NCBI GenBank assembly: GCA_965202735.1
Contig: OZ241844.1
Location: 806,001-870,000 of the forward strand
Length of the DNA stretch: 64,000 nt
Source: HK1 sp965202735
GTDB taxonomy: Bacteria; Pseudomonadota; Gammaproteobacteria; HK1
Direction of reading: 5' to 3'
Part shown: in pieces, positions 8,437 through 17,136 of the stretch
How positions within the stretch are numbered: position 1 is the first letter of the stretch
How the letters are laid out: the number at the start of each line of letters is the position of its first letter
Made by a program: the position numbers and the translations under genes
The notes under the pieces: model-generated
Told to the model about the DNA's origin: nothing
Seen by the model: the letters and a program-made list of their open reading frames with translations, nothing else
The model's database searches: none

Positions 8437-9465
8437 TCAGCCGCCGGAAGGCGCCGGCGGCCGCAGATCCTCCAGCGCCCAGCGCGCCCGCGCGCCGAAC
8501 CTCCGGGGCTCGGCCGCTCCGCGAGCCAGCCGGCGGCACCCGGCATACGCGATCATCGCTCCGTTGTCGGTGCACAGGGCAGGGCGCGGGTAGCTCACCG
8601 CCGCCCCCTCCTCCCGCGCCATGCCGGCGAGCGCCGCGCGCAGCCGCCGGTTCGCCCCGACCCCGCCGGAGACGATCAGGGTGGGCAGCCCGGTCGCCCG
8701 CAGGGCGCGCCGGCACTTGATGACCAGGGTGTCGACGACCGCATCCTCGAACGCCCGGGCCACGTCGGCCAGGAACCGTTCATCGCGCTCGCCGTTCGCC
8801 AGCGTGGTGAGGGCGGACGTCTTCAGACCGCTGAAGCTGAAGTCGAGACCGGGGCGATCCGTCATGGGACGGGGAAACCGGAACCGGCCGGGGTCGCCGC
8901 GGCGGGCCAGCTCCGCGAGCGCCGGTCCGCCGGGGTACGGCAGCCCGAGCAGGGTCGCGACCTTGTCGAACGCCTCGCCGGCCGCGTCGTCGACCGACTC
9001 GCCGAGGACCTCGTACGCACCGACGCCCTCGACCCCGACGAGCTGCGTGTGCCCGCCGGAGACGAGCAGGGCGAGAAACGGGAACGCCGGCGGGTCCGGC
9101 TCGAGCATCGGCGCGAGCAGGTGCCCTTCCATGTGGTGCACTCCGAGCGCCGGGACCCCCCATGCCCGGGCGAGGCTCCGCCCGAACGCGGTGCCGACCA
9201 GCAATGCTCCGACCAGGCCCGGACCGGCGGTGTAGGCCACCGCGTCGATGTCGCCGGACCGGGAGCCCGACTCGCCGAGGACATGCCGCACCAGGCGCGG
9301 CAGCCGCCGGACGTGGTCGCGCGAGGCAAGCTCCGGCACCACGCCCCCGAATTCGGCGTGGACCGCGGTCTGCGTGTGCACGGCATGGGCGAGCAGGCCG
9401 CCCGCGTCGTCGTAGACGGCGACGCCGGTCTCGTCGCAGGAGGTCTCGATTCCAAGCACGCGCAT
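8437..9465 (-). CDS. tsaD: tRNA N6-adenosine threonylcarbamoyltransferase TsaD
   Basis: A 342-residue ASKHA-fold enzyme that transfers threonylcarbamoyl to A37 of ANN-decoding tRNAs together with TsaB/TsaE. Metal ligands H111 and H115 sit in HHMEGH; the N-terminal GIETSCDETGVAVYD and LVSGGHTQL phosphate-binding segments are intact. Length is standard. Its place beside folB/plsY and divergent from a redox operon marks the border between housekeeping and accessory DNA. Confidence 0.97.
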   Translation of the reverse strand: MRVLGIETSCDETGVAVYDDAGGLLAHAVHTQTAVHAEFGGVVPELASRDHVRRLPRLVRHVLGESGSRSGDIDAVAYTAGPGLVGALLVGTAFGRSLARAWGVPALGVHHMEGHLLAPMLEPDPPAFPFLALLVSGGHTQLVGVEGVGAYEVLGESVDDAAGEAFDKVATLLGLPYPGGPALAELARRGDPGRFRFPRPMTDRPGLDFSFSGLKTSALTTLANGERDERFLADVARAFEDAVVDTLVIKCRRALRATGLPTLIVSGGVGANRRLRAALAGMAREEGAAVSYPRPALCTDNGAMIAYAGCRRLARGAAEPRRFGARARWALEDLRPPAPSGG

Positions 9466-9740
9466 CCGCCGCTGTATGCCTCATTGCGCCGCTCCCGGCA
9501 ACCGGCAGAGTGGGGGATATCGCAAATCGGATGTACACTCGCATCGGCGTCCGGGATTGATTCGCGGCCGGCTCTCGCAGTAGTCTTGAGGCGGAGACGA
9601 ACGATATTTCCGTAACTGCTTGACCAATCGGCATATCTGCTTCAGGAATCCGAGAGAAGCCGCTCCGGGAGCGGTGGTTTCCGGTCCGATGGTCCGACCT
9701 GCCGGATCTTCAGGACATCGCCGAACAGAGTGCGTCGGGA

Positions 9741-11702
9741 ATGTCGAGAATGTTCGAACGGAAAACGATATCGTCTGCGGGCGGACGGCGGACGGCTGCC
9801 CCGCCGGAGGCGCCGCGATCGCGGTGCGGCGGCGGCCCCGGTGTGGCCGGACAGCCCCATGTGGCCGGACGGCCCGGTGTCCGGCGCCCGGGTCCGGCGC
9901 CGGATGCGCCGCTTCCAGGGGCCTGGGGCGCCCCGGCATGGCTGGCGCTGTCCCTGGCCGTCGCGTTCTGCCTCGACGCGGCGTTGCGGAACGTGTCGGC
10001 GGAGGAGGCGCTCCCGAACGCCGGTGCAATGCACGAGGCGGTGCTCGCCGAGAGCCGGTTCCCCTCCGCCCAGGTCTGTGCCCAGTGCCACCCCCGCCAG
10101 TACCGGGAATGGTCCGTCTCGCCCCATGCCTACGGCCAGCTCAGCCCGGTGGTCATGGCATTCCAGAACATCACCAACCGGCAGGCCAGCTCCACGAGCG
10201 GCGACTTCTGCCAGCGTTGCCACGCGCCGGTCAGCGCCGCCCTCGGCCGGCCCTTCGCGATGTCCGCCCTCGACCGTCCGCCGGTGGAGCGCGAGAGCAT
10301 CACCTGCGTGGCCTGCCACCGGGTGAGCCGGGGGTTCGGCCGGATCACCGCACGCTATCCCATCGAGGAGGGCGACCTCCACGAGCCGGTGTACGGCATC
10401 GACGACGGCGGGCGGCTGAAGAAGGCCATCGCCGACCCCAAGTACCAGTTGCAGCCCGGGCGCGACGAAGCCGGGCGGGCCGTCCACGCGGAAGTCAGGC
10501 CGTTCCCGGAGCTGCGCGCCCCGGCCTTCTGCGGCGGCGTATGCCACGAGGTGACCGCGCAGAACGGCGCCCGCAGCCACGAGATGCTGACCGAGTACAA
10601 GCGTTCGCCCGCCGCCGCCAGGGGCATCACCTGCGTCGACTGCCACATGGGGAGCGAGCAGGGCCGGCCGTCTCCGTTCGAGCCCGGTCCGGTGGCGGTC
10701 GTCGGCGGCGTGCCCACCAGCGAGCGTCCGCTGTCGAACCACTTCATGGCCGGCCCCGACTACTCCATCGTCCATCCCGGGGTCTTCCCCCACAGCATCG
10801 AGGCATCGAGGCTGAAGACCCCGCGCGAATGGATCCAGTTCGACCACGAGGCGGGCTGGGGCACCGACGCATTCGAGGACTCGGTGGCGGACGACCACCC
10901 GTTCCCCGAAGCCTGGGCCTCGGCCGACGACCGGTTCGACGCCCGGGCGATCATCGACGAGCAGCTCGAGCTGCTGGCGTGGGCCGACGAACAGCGGCTC
11001 GAGGTGCTGCGCAACGGCTTCGGCCTGTCCGAGGTGCTGGACATCCGCCGGTCCGGCGACGGCCTGAAGTTCTCGCTGGAGGTCCGCAACCTCACCGAAG
11101 GGCACTACGTCCCGACCAGCTTCGACATCAAGCGCACCGTGTTCCTGCAGGTGACGGTCGCCGATTCGGCCGGCAACGTCGTCTACCGCTCCGGCGACCG
11201 GGACCCGAACGGAGACCTGCGCGATGCGCACTCGCGCTACGTGGCGGCGGGCGTGCTGCCGCACGACGACGACCTGTTCAACCTTCAGTCGAAGACCTAC
11301 GTCGCCGTCCTTCGCGGTCCGCGCCGGTCGCAGGACCTCGCGCCGCCGATGTCCGTCACCGCCATGCCGATGGTCCGCCCGGACCCGCGCCCCACCCTGC
11401 TCTACGGGCGCACCCGCGGCAGCCGGAAGCACCGCACGGGCATCCCCGCCGGCCAGGCCCGCACCGCGACCTACCACGTGCCGGCCGATCGCATCGAGCC
11501 CGCGGAAACCTACACCATCGAGGCGAAGCTCATCTTCCAGCCGGTGCCGATCAGCCTGATCCATGCCAGCCGGTCGGTCGGCTTCGACTACGGCATGAGC
11601 GCCCGGGAGGTCGCGGAGCGGATCGTCGGGGGCGCGGCCGAGGTCTGGCGCCGGACCGCGACCGTGGACCGGACCCTCGACGCGACGGAGGATCGGTCAT
11701 GA
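9741..11702 (+). CDS. Multiheme c-type cytochrome with five heme motifs
   Basis: A 653-residue exported cytochrome. A hydrophobic segment at about 65-80 is the likely signal/anchor. Heme motifs: CAQCH (113-117), CQRCH (157-161), CVACH (189-193), CGGVCH (264-269, a CX3CH form) and CVDCH (298-302), so four canonical sites and one variant. The N-terminal half resembles the cytochrome c-554 fold; residues beyond about 420 are heme-free and beta-rich (TEGHYVPTSFDIKRTV). The gene overlaps the next by ATGA, so cytochrome and barrel are translationally coupled. Probably periplasmic or outer-membrane-associated electron transfer; partner and direction unknown. Confidence 0.8.
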   Translation: MSRMFERKTISSAGGRRTAAPPEAPRSRCGGGPGVAGQPHVAGRPGVRRPGPAPDAPLPGAWGAPAWLALSLAVAFCLDAALRNVSAEEALPNAGAMHEAVLAESRFPSAQVCAQCHPRQYREWSVSPHAYGQLSPVVMAFQNITNRQASSTSGDFCQRCHAPVSAALGRPFAMSALDRPPVERESITCVACHRVSRGFGRITARYPIEEGDLHEPVYGIDDGGRLKKAIADPKYQLQPGRDEAGRAVHAEVRPFPELRAPAFCGGVCHEVTAQNGARSHEMLTEYKRSPAAARGITCVDCHMGSEQGRPSPFEPGPVAVVGGVPTSERPLSNHFMAGPDYSIVHPGVFPHSIEASRLKTPREWIQFDHEAGWGTDAFEDSVADDHPFPEAWASADDRFDARAIIDEQLELLAWADEQRLEVLRNGFGLSEVLDIRRSGDGLKFSLEVRNLTEGHYVPTSFDIKRTVFLQVTVADSAGNVVYRSGDRDPNGDLRDAHSRYVAAGVLPHDDDLFNLQSKTYVAVLRGPRRSQDLAPPMSVTAMPMVRPDPRPTLLYGRTRGSRKHRTGIPAGQARTATYHVPADRIEPAETYTIEAKLIFQPVPISLIHASRSVGFDYGMSAREVAERIVGGAAEVWRRTATVDRTLDATEDRS

Positions 11703-13156
11703 TCAGCGCGCCGGCCCGGCTGCGACGACCCGCGCGGGTGATGGCGGCGGTGGGGCTGCTCGGGTGTCTCGGACCGATGATGTCCCCGGCCGCGGCCGAC
11801 GACGCCCCGCCGCTCCGCCTGCCGGACGAGCCGCTCCCCTTTCTCGAGACCGGGGACCTGCCGCCCCGGACCGGGCCCTTCATCGAGCTGGGCCGGGGCA
11901 TCAACGAGACCGGGCCGCTGTCTCCGGGCATCGAGACGCCCTGGGGGGCGGTCTGGCAGCCGGCGCTCTGGGTCTACGGGTCGCAGCGGGTCGCGGTGCT
12001 CTCCACCGACGGCGACCGCCGCACCCGTCCGGGGGGCGACCTCGCCGAGGTGGCGACCCGGATGGACCTCTTCGCCAACCTGCAGTTGACCGGCACCGAG
12101 CGGGTCCAGGCCCATCTGCGCCCCATGGACGCCGGGGGGGCGTTCACCGGCAAGACGCTCTCTCCCCGGAGCCGGGGGTTCGAGAGCCACTGGGACGCCG
12201 ATTTCGAGACCCTGTTCTTCGAGGGCGACATCGGGGAGATGTTCCCGCGGCTCGACCCGCAGGACCGCCGGGCGGGGGACCTCGGCTTCGCCATCGGCAA
12301 GTTCCCGGTCGAGTTCCAGAACACCTACATGGTGCGCGACGAGATGCTCGCGGTGGGGCTGACGAAGACCCACATCCAGTTCCCGGGCTCCTCCGGGGTG
12401 CGCCTGACGGGGCTGTGGGCCTTCGACCACATCAACCGGTCCAACAACGCCCCCGACCGGAGCGACGTCGACCTGGTCGGCCTGTTCACGGAGGGCGACT
12501 TCCCCTGGGGCCTGCTGGAGGCCGACATCGCCAGGACCTTCGCCGACCGCAGCCGGGGCGAGCAGGTCAATGCGGGGCTGGGATGGACGGGACATTCCGC
12601 CGGGAACAACTACTCGATGCACGCCAACTTCTCCCGCTACTTCGATCCGGCGCAGAAGGCGTACGACGACGGGTCGCTGCTGGTGCTGGGGTACTCGACG
12701 GAGATCGGCCTGCGAAGCGACATCCTGTACGCGAACGCCTACTGGAGCGAAGGGGGCTTCCGGCGGCTGGCGAGCAGCGGCGGGCCGCCGCCGCTCGGGC
12801 CCGTCGGCCTGTCCTTCGCCGGCGTCGGGCTGGGAGGCTACCGGCCCGCCCTGTGGCCGAACCCGCTGGACTCCGCGGGATTCGCGGTGGGAATGCAGAC
12901 GTTCTTCGCCGAGAAGAAGGCCAACTGGGCGGTGGAGCTCGGCCACCGGCAGGATCTCGACAAGGCGCACCCGAGACTGGGCAACACCGGCGGAACCGCC
13001 GTGACCACCCGCGCCCAGTACAGCTTCGCCGAACGTTTCATGCTCCAGCTCGACGCCTACTACGCCATCCTCGGCCACGATTCGAAGGGGCCTCAGGACG
13101 GCGAAAGCGATGACGACTCGTCGGCCCTGCGCGTGGAGCTGAGGGTCAATTTCTGA
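11699..13156 (+). CDS. Outer-membrane beta-barrel protein, cytochrome partner
   Basis: A 485-residue protein with a signal peptide (about residues 1-32, cleavage near SPAAADD), many alternating amphipathic strands rich in Gly, Asn, Tyr and Phe, and a C-terminal Phe (ELRVNF), all marks of an outer-membrane barrel. It starts on an ATG overlapping the stop of the multiheme cytochrome, the arrangement seen in porin-cytochrome conduits where a barrel sheathes a heme wire. It carries no heme motif. Whether it binds a cytochrome or works as an ordinary porin cannot be told from sequence. Confidence 0.75.
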   Translation: MISAPARLRRPARVMAAVGLLGCLGPMMSPAAADDAPPLRLPDEPLPFLETGDLPPRTGPFIELGRGINETGPLSPGIETPWGAVWQPALWVYGSQRVAVLSTDGDRRTRPGGDLAEVATRMDLFANLQLTGTERVQAHLRPMDAGGAFTGKTLSPRSRGFESHWDADFETLFFEGDIGEMFPRLDPQDRRAGDLGFAIGKFPVEFQNTYMVRDEMLAVGLTKTHIQFPGSSGVRLTGLWAFDHINRSNNAPDRSDVDLVGLFTEGDFPWGLLEADIARTFADRSRGEQVNAGLGWTGHSAGNNYSMHANFSRYFDPAQKAYDDGSLLVLGYSTEIGLRSDILYANAYWSEGGFRRLASSGGPPPLGPVGLSFAGVGLGGYRPALWPNPLDSAGFAVGMQTFFAEKKANWAVELGHRQDLDKAHPRLGNTGGTAVTTRAQYSFAERFMLQLDAYYAILGHDSKGPQDGESDDDSSALRVELRVNF

Positions 13157-13178
13157 CCGCTGCGGGCGGCAGTCGGCC

Positions 13179-14441
13179 ATGGAGCCCTGGCTGGCCTCGG
13201 CCGTCATCGTCGCGACGGGCGTCTTCATCGCCGTCATGGCCGTCGATGCGTGGCTCCGCATGCGGTGGCGCCGCCGGCGTCTGGCCGCCGACGTGGAGCG
13301 CCACCTGGCGCTCGCCGACCTCCTCTCGAAGCGCGACGCGGCCATCGTGCGGAACCTCTCCGCAAGCAGGAGCTGGAGCGGGTTCCGGAGCTTCCGCGTG
13401 ACCCGCAAGGTGCGGGAGGCGGACAACGTCGCTTCGTTCCATCTGCGTCCCCACGACGGCCGGCCGGTCGCCCCGTACCTGCCGGGGCAGTTCCTCACCT
13501 TCCGCTTCCACGACGGGGCGGAGCGGGAGCCGACGGTGCGCTGCTACTCCCTTTCGCGGGCCTGGGCCGGGGACCGGGACTACCGGGTGACCATCAAGCG
13601 CCTCGCCCCGCCGCCGGAGGCCGGGCCGGAGGCTCCCGGGGGGAAGGCGTCGTCGTGGTTCCACGATCGGCTCGAGGTGGACGGCGTCGTCGAGGTCGCT
13701 CCCCCCGCGGGGCGGTTCACCCTGGACCTCGCGGCCGGCCGGCCGGTGGTGTTCATCGCCGGCGGCATCGGCGTCACGCCGTTCCTGGCCATGATGGAGC
13801 ACATCGAGGCGCACGAGCCCGGGCGCGAGGCATGGCTGTTCCACGGCGTGCGGAGCCCGGAGGAGCGGGTCATGCACGACGAGATGCGGCGCTGGGCGCG
13901 GCATCCCGGCCTGCATGTCGTCACGTGCCGCAGCGGCCGGAACGTGGAGCCGGCTCCGGGACGCACGGGGTCCGGGGAAGCGGGGCACGTCACCATCGAT
14001 CTCCTGCGCCGCCGGCTCCCCTCCTCGAACTACGAGTTCTACGTGTGCGGTCCGCCGCCCATGATGACGCGGATCATGGACGGGCTCCGGGCTTGGGGCG
14101 TGCCGCCGGGCTCGATTCACTTCGAGGCGTTCTCCGCCGGCACCGTGCGCGAGGTCGGCATGACCGGCGCCGCGCAGGCGCAGGCCCGGCCCTGCGAAAT
14201 CTCGTTTCGCGGCAGCGGGAGACGGCTGGAGTGGAGTCGGGATTCCGGAACCATCCTGGAGCTTGCCGAACGCAACGGGATCTTCCTCCCCTCGGGGTGC
14301 CGGGCGGGCAACTGCGGCACCTGCGCGGTGCCGGTGCTCGCAGGCTCCTTCACCTGCCTCTCCAGACCGGAGGCACGGGTCGATGACGGGAGCTGCCTCG
14401 TCTGCATCTCGGTCCCCCGCGGGGACATCGAGCTCGCATGA
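13179..14441 (+). CDS. Membrane-anchored FAD/NAD(P)H oxidoreductase with C-terminal 2Fe-2S domain
   Basis: A 420-residue protein with one N-terminal transmembrane helix (about 5-27), a ferredoxin-reductase FAD domain (RCYS, 121-124), a nucleotide domain (GGIGVTP 195-201, then CGPPPMM) and a plant-type [2Fe-2S] domain with C374, C379, C382 and C409. The order FNR-like then ferredoxin matches phenol hydroxylase/CDO-type and hybrid-cluster-protein reductases. In this operon it could feed NAD(P)H electrons to, or take electrons from, the cytochromes at the inner membrane; with an N-out anchor it might even face the periplasm. Directionality is inference. It lies 22 bases after the barrel gene. 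Confidence 0.85.
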   Translation: MEPWLASAVIVATGVFIAVMAVDAWLRMRWRRRRLAADVERHLALADLLSKRDAAIVRNLSASRSWSGFRSFRVTRKVREADNVASFHLRPHDGRPVAPYLPGQFLTFRFHDGAEREPTVRCYSLSRAWAGDRDYRVTIKRLAPPPEAGPEAPGGKASSWFHDRLEVDGVVEVAPPAGRFTLDLAAGRPVVFIAGGIGVTPFLAMMEHIEAHEPGREAWLFHGVRSPEERVMHDEMRRWARHPGLHVVTCRSGRNVEPAPGRTGSGEAGHVTIDLLRRRLPSSNYEFYVCGPPPMMTRIMDGLRAWGVPPGSIHFEAFSAGTVREVGMTGAAQAQARPCEISFRGSGRRLEWSRDSGTILELAERNGIFLPSGCRAGNCGTCAVPVLAGSFTCLSRPEARVDDGSCLVCISVPRGDIELA

Positions 14442-14639
14442 CCGGCTCCGGCAAGGGCGCGGTCGGTCCGCTCCGAGGTCTCGGACGTCGAGTGCGCATG
14501 ACCGGCTCCGGCCCCGGCGGCGCCCCGGACCGGACCGGAATGCGCCGGACGGTGGGAGCCGGCGACCAGCGGTCTTTCGCATCGGACGAGGGCATCGTGC
14601 GCTCGTTCGCAAGGGCGGGATGCCCCTGGTCCCGAAAGA

Positions 14640-14822
14640 AGCCCCTCTCCCCCCGGGAGAGGGGTTGGGGTGAGGGGACCGACTCATCGCCGCGCCCTCA
14701 CCCCCGGCCCCTCTCCCGGGGGGAGAGGGGAGAATGCGGGGGGTCTTCTCCTGAGCCCGGCGACTCCGGCGACAGCCGGTCGAGCTCTCCCCCGGGATGA
14801 GGGGAGAATGCGGGGGTCTTCG
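14640..14822. repeat. Palindromic GC-rich REP-like cluster
   Basis: Contains CTCTCCCCCCGGGAGAGG with GGTTGGGGTGAGGGG at about 14645-14678, its inverse at about 14697-14735 (CCCTCACCCCC, CTCTCCCGGGGGGAGAG), and a third partial unit near 14787-14815. Each can fold, and the first two face each other. Similar motifs recur between genes in many proteobacteria. May terminate or stabilise the upstream transcript. Confidence 0.7.
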
Positions 14823-14988
14823 GGCCGCACGCCGCCTCCACTTCATGCGGCGCGAGGGTCAACCCGGCCATGAGCCCGGCCATGAACATTCCGACACCGA
14901 GCCAGGGGGGAGTGCCTCGGTTCGACTTCGGGACAGTGATGTCGCGCTGAGGAAGAAAGTCAGGATGAGACGCTTCAATATCCCGGCA

Positions 14989-15099
14989 ATTCCCGCCAGA
15001 CGGGAGCAGGCCCCTGAAATCCCCTCGATTCGACGCCCCGAAGGTCGAAATCGCACCACGATTCCACCACGGCACGGCCTCTTCGGGCGCTGGCGGGAA
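14989..15099 (+). repeat. Dispersed repeat family 1, copy 4
   Basis: A 111-bp forward copy, ATTCCCGCCAGACGGGAGC to GCTGGCGGGAA. Confidence 0.8.
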
Positions 15100-15192
15100 C
15101 AAACCCCTGAAACCCCCTCGACTCGACGCCCGAAGGTCGAAATCGCGCCACGATTCCACCACGGCACGGCCTCTTCGGGCGCTGGCGGGAAT
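15091..15192 (+). repeat. Dispersed repeat family 1, copy 5
   Basis: A partial forward copy fused to copy 4, sharing the TGGCGGGAA junction and lacking the left terminal hairpin; a head-to-tail dimer. Confidence 0.75.
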
Positions 15193-15309
15193 GGCTGTTA
15201 ATATCCGGAGAATATTGCGGCGCGGGTGTCCGCCATCTACCGTATGCGGATGACGGGTCGACGTCGGCCGGACGGGTGGACTGGCGCCCATGATGCATCG
15301 AGACGGATC

Positions 15310-15715
15310 TGATCGAGCCCCGCGGCTCCGCCACGGACTCTCCGGTTGCGGGGCGGCCTCGGGCCGGGGTCCCGCAATGCCTCCCGGCGGCGACGGTTCC
15401 GGGCCGCGGCGACGGCTCCGCCACGGGCCCTCCGGCGGCGGGGCGGCCTCGGGCCGGGGTCCCGCAATGCCCCCCGGCGGCGCCGGTTCCGGGCCGCGGC
15501 GACGGCTCCGCCACGGGCCCTCCGGCGGCGGGGCGGCCTCGGGCCGGGGTCCCGCAATGCCCCCCGGCGGCGCCGGTTCCGGGCCGTGGCGACGGCGTTC
15601 TCCCGCACGGCGTTCTCGCTCCGCCTCGCCATGGTTGCGGGGCGGCCTCGGGCCGGGGTCCCGCAATGCCCTCCGGCGGCGCCGGTTCCGGGCCGCGGCG
15701 ACGGCGCTCTCCCGC
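15310..15715. repeat. 90-bp tandem array upstream of the tetraheme cytochrome
   Basis: The block GCGGCCTCGGGCCGGGGTCC starts at 15353, 15443, 15533 and about 15642: three units of 90 bp and one of 109 bp. The longer unit carries a divergent copy of the sequence around the cytochrome start (TCTCCCGCACGGCGTTCTC, with the ATG mutated to ACG), so the array grew by duplicating the gene's own leader. Confidence 0.8.
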
Positions 15716-16702
15716 ATGGCGTTCTCTCTCTGCCTCTGCCTCGCCGTTCCGGCCGCGGCCGAGGACGGTGCGATGCCGGGCCCCGGCCTCGACCCCGCCG
15801 CCGTCATGGGACCCGGCGAGTGCGCCGAGTGCCATGAGAAGACGGCCCGGATATGGGAGCGGACGCTCCACCACAGCCTGTTCAGGCAGACCCACCGATC
15901 GAAGGAAGGCACCTCCTTCGCCAGGAAGCTGAGGGTCCGGCGGATCAAGGACGGGAAGGGCCTCTGCGCCGGCTGTCACTACACGGTCCGGGCGGGCGGG
16001 AAGCGCCCGAAGGCGATCGCCGGGGTGTCGTGCGAGTCCTGCCACGGCGCGTCCCGGGACTGGATCAGGGTGCACAGCGAGTTCAGCGGCAAGGAGGAGG
16101 AGACCGAAACGCCGGAGGAGGCGAAGGAACGCTGGGCGAAGTCCGAAGCGGCGGGGATGATCCGGCCGCGCAACCTCTACGCGCTCGCCCGAAACTGCTA
16201 CGCCTGCCACGCGACCGCGCACGAGGCGCTGATCAACGTGGGCGGACACCCTCGGGGCAGCGGGTTCGAGCTCCTGTCCTGGACGATGGGCGAGGTCCGG
16301 CACAACGTCTGGTATACCGAATCGAACGACGAAGCCACGCCGGAGCGCAGGCGCATGATGTACCTCGCCGGCCTGTCGCTCTCTCTGGAGGCGGCGCTCG
16401 AAGCGCTCGCCGCGGTCCGGGAGCCGGACGGCGAGTATGCGATGGAGATGCGGGCCCGGGCCGCGGGCGCCGTCGAGAAGCTCGCCCAGGCCTCGCGCCT
16501 GCTCCCCGAGGTGCCGGAGCTGAAGGCCATGGTCGACGCGGCCCGGCCGCAGGAGGCCGGCGCGGAGGCGCTTCGAACGTCCGCGGCCGCGGTCGGCGCG
16601 CAGGCGCGCAGCCTTCTCGAACGCGACGGGAGCGGCCTGGACGCGATCGACGGCATGCTGCCGGGCCCCGGCGACTACGTCGGCGAGGTCGCCGTTCCCT
16701 GA
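15716..16702 (+). CDS. Tetraheme c-type cytochrome (c-554-like)
   Basis: From the ATG at 15716 the 328-residue product has a short signal peptide (MAFSLCLCLAVPAAAEDG) and four CXXCH motifs: CAECH 36-40, CAGCH 84-88, CESCH 106-110 and CYACH 161-165, with the histidine-rich spacing of cytochrome c-554 family proteins. The remaining C-terminal half is helical and heme-free (SLSLEAALEALAAV, about 215-230). An in-frame start at 15290 exists but would add 142 residues encoded by the tandem array, so it is rejected; a slightly longer signal peptide from a non-ATG start is possible. Periplasmic electron carrier in the redox locus. Confidence 0.85.
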   Translation: MAFSLCLCLAVPAAAEDGAMPGPGLDPAAVMGPGECAECHEKTARIWERTLHHSLFRQTHRSKEGTSFARKLRVRRIKDGKGLCAGCHYTVRAGGKRPKAIAGVSCESCHGASRDWIRVHSEFSGKEEETETPEEAKERWAKSEAAGMIRPRNLYALARNCYACHATAHEALINVGGHPRGSGFELLSWTMGEVRHNVWYTESNDEATPERRRMMYLAGLSLSLEAALEALAAVREPDGEYAMEMRARAAGAVEKLAQASRLLPEVPELKAMVDAARPQEAGAEALRTSAAAVGAQARSLLERDGSGLDAIDGMLPGPGDYVGEVAVP

Positions 16703-17136
16703 GCAGGCGCCGCGGGGGCATCGCCGACCGGCGGGCATGGAGCCGCGCCCGAGATGGTGCCGCCGGCGCCGACCCCGCCCGGCGCCGCGGGCATCGCCGA
16801 CCGGCGGGCATGGAGCCGTGCCCGAGATGGTGCCGCCGGCGCCGACCCCGCCCGGCGCCGCGGGCATCGCCGACCGGCGGGCATGGAGCCGCGCCCGAGA
16901 TGGTGCCGCCGGCGCCGACCCCGCCCGGCGCCGCGGGCATCGCCGACCGGCGGGCATGGAGCCGCGCCCGAGATGGTGCCGCCGGCGCCGACCCCGCCCG
17001 GCGCCGCGGGCATCGCCGACCGGCGGGCATGGAGCCCGGGGGCGCTCCACAGGCGCCGAAACACCGGTCTCCTCGAAACCGGCGTGCATCGGAGCGGTCC
17101 TGAACGAACACGAATGCCGCGTTCCGGGAGTCCCCC
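16703..17136. other. Spacer occupied by a 73-bp tandem array
   Basis: No gene. All but the last 100 bases belong to the array. The cNMP/ferredoxin gene begins at its right edge. Confidence 0.7.
16707..17036. repeat. 73-bp tandem array, four and a half units
   Basis: CATCGCCGACCGGCGGGCAT begins at 16719, 16792, 16865, 16938 and 17011, exactly 73 bp apart, with near-identical intervening sequence. Because 73 is not a multiple of three and the unit lacks stops, all frames stay open across it, which creates false ORFs. No spacers differ between units, so it is not a CRISPR. Confidence 0.9.

Larger units (their letters stand above)
14442..15715. other. 1.3-kb repeat-rich spacer inside the redox locus
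   Basis: No believable gene. In order it holds GC-rich hairpin repeats (about 14640-14820), family 1 copies 4 and 5 in tandem (14989-15192), and a 90-bp tandem array (about 15310-15715) ending at the tetraheme cytochrome start. Open frames here, mainly on the minus strand, are proline/arginine-rich artefacts of repeats lacking stops. Confidence 0.65.

Noticed and set aside
6947..8716. A 589-codon minus-strand open frame containing folB at its end
   Set aside because: Only the last 119 codons look like a protein family; the rest is antisense to plsY and a repeat and is Arg/Ala/Gly-rich.
16707..17036. Possible CRISPR array
   Set aside because: Units are identical along their whole 73 bp, with no variable spacers and no cas genes nearby.
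14975..17089. Long minus-strand frame with repeated RNRRRRGALRDPGP-type units
   Set aside because: Produced by the 90-bp and 73-bp tandem arrays, which lack stops; antisense to the tetraheme cytochrome.
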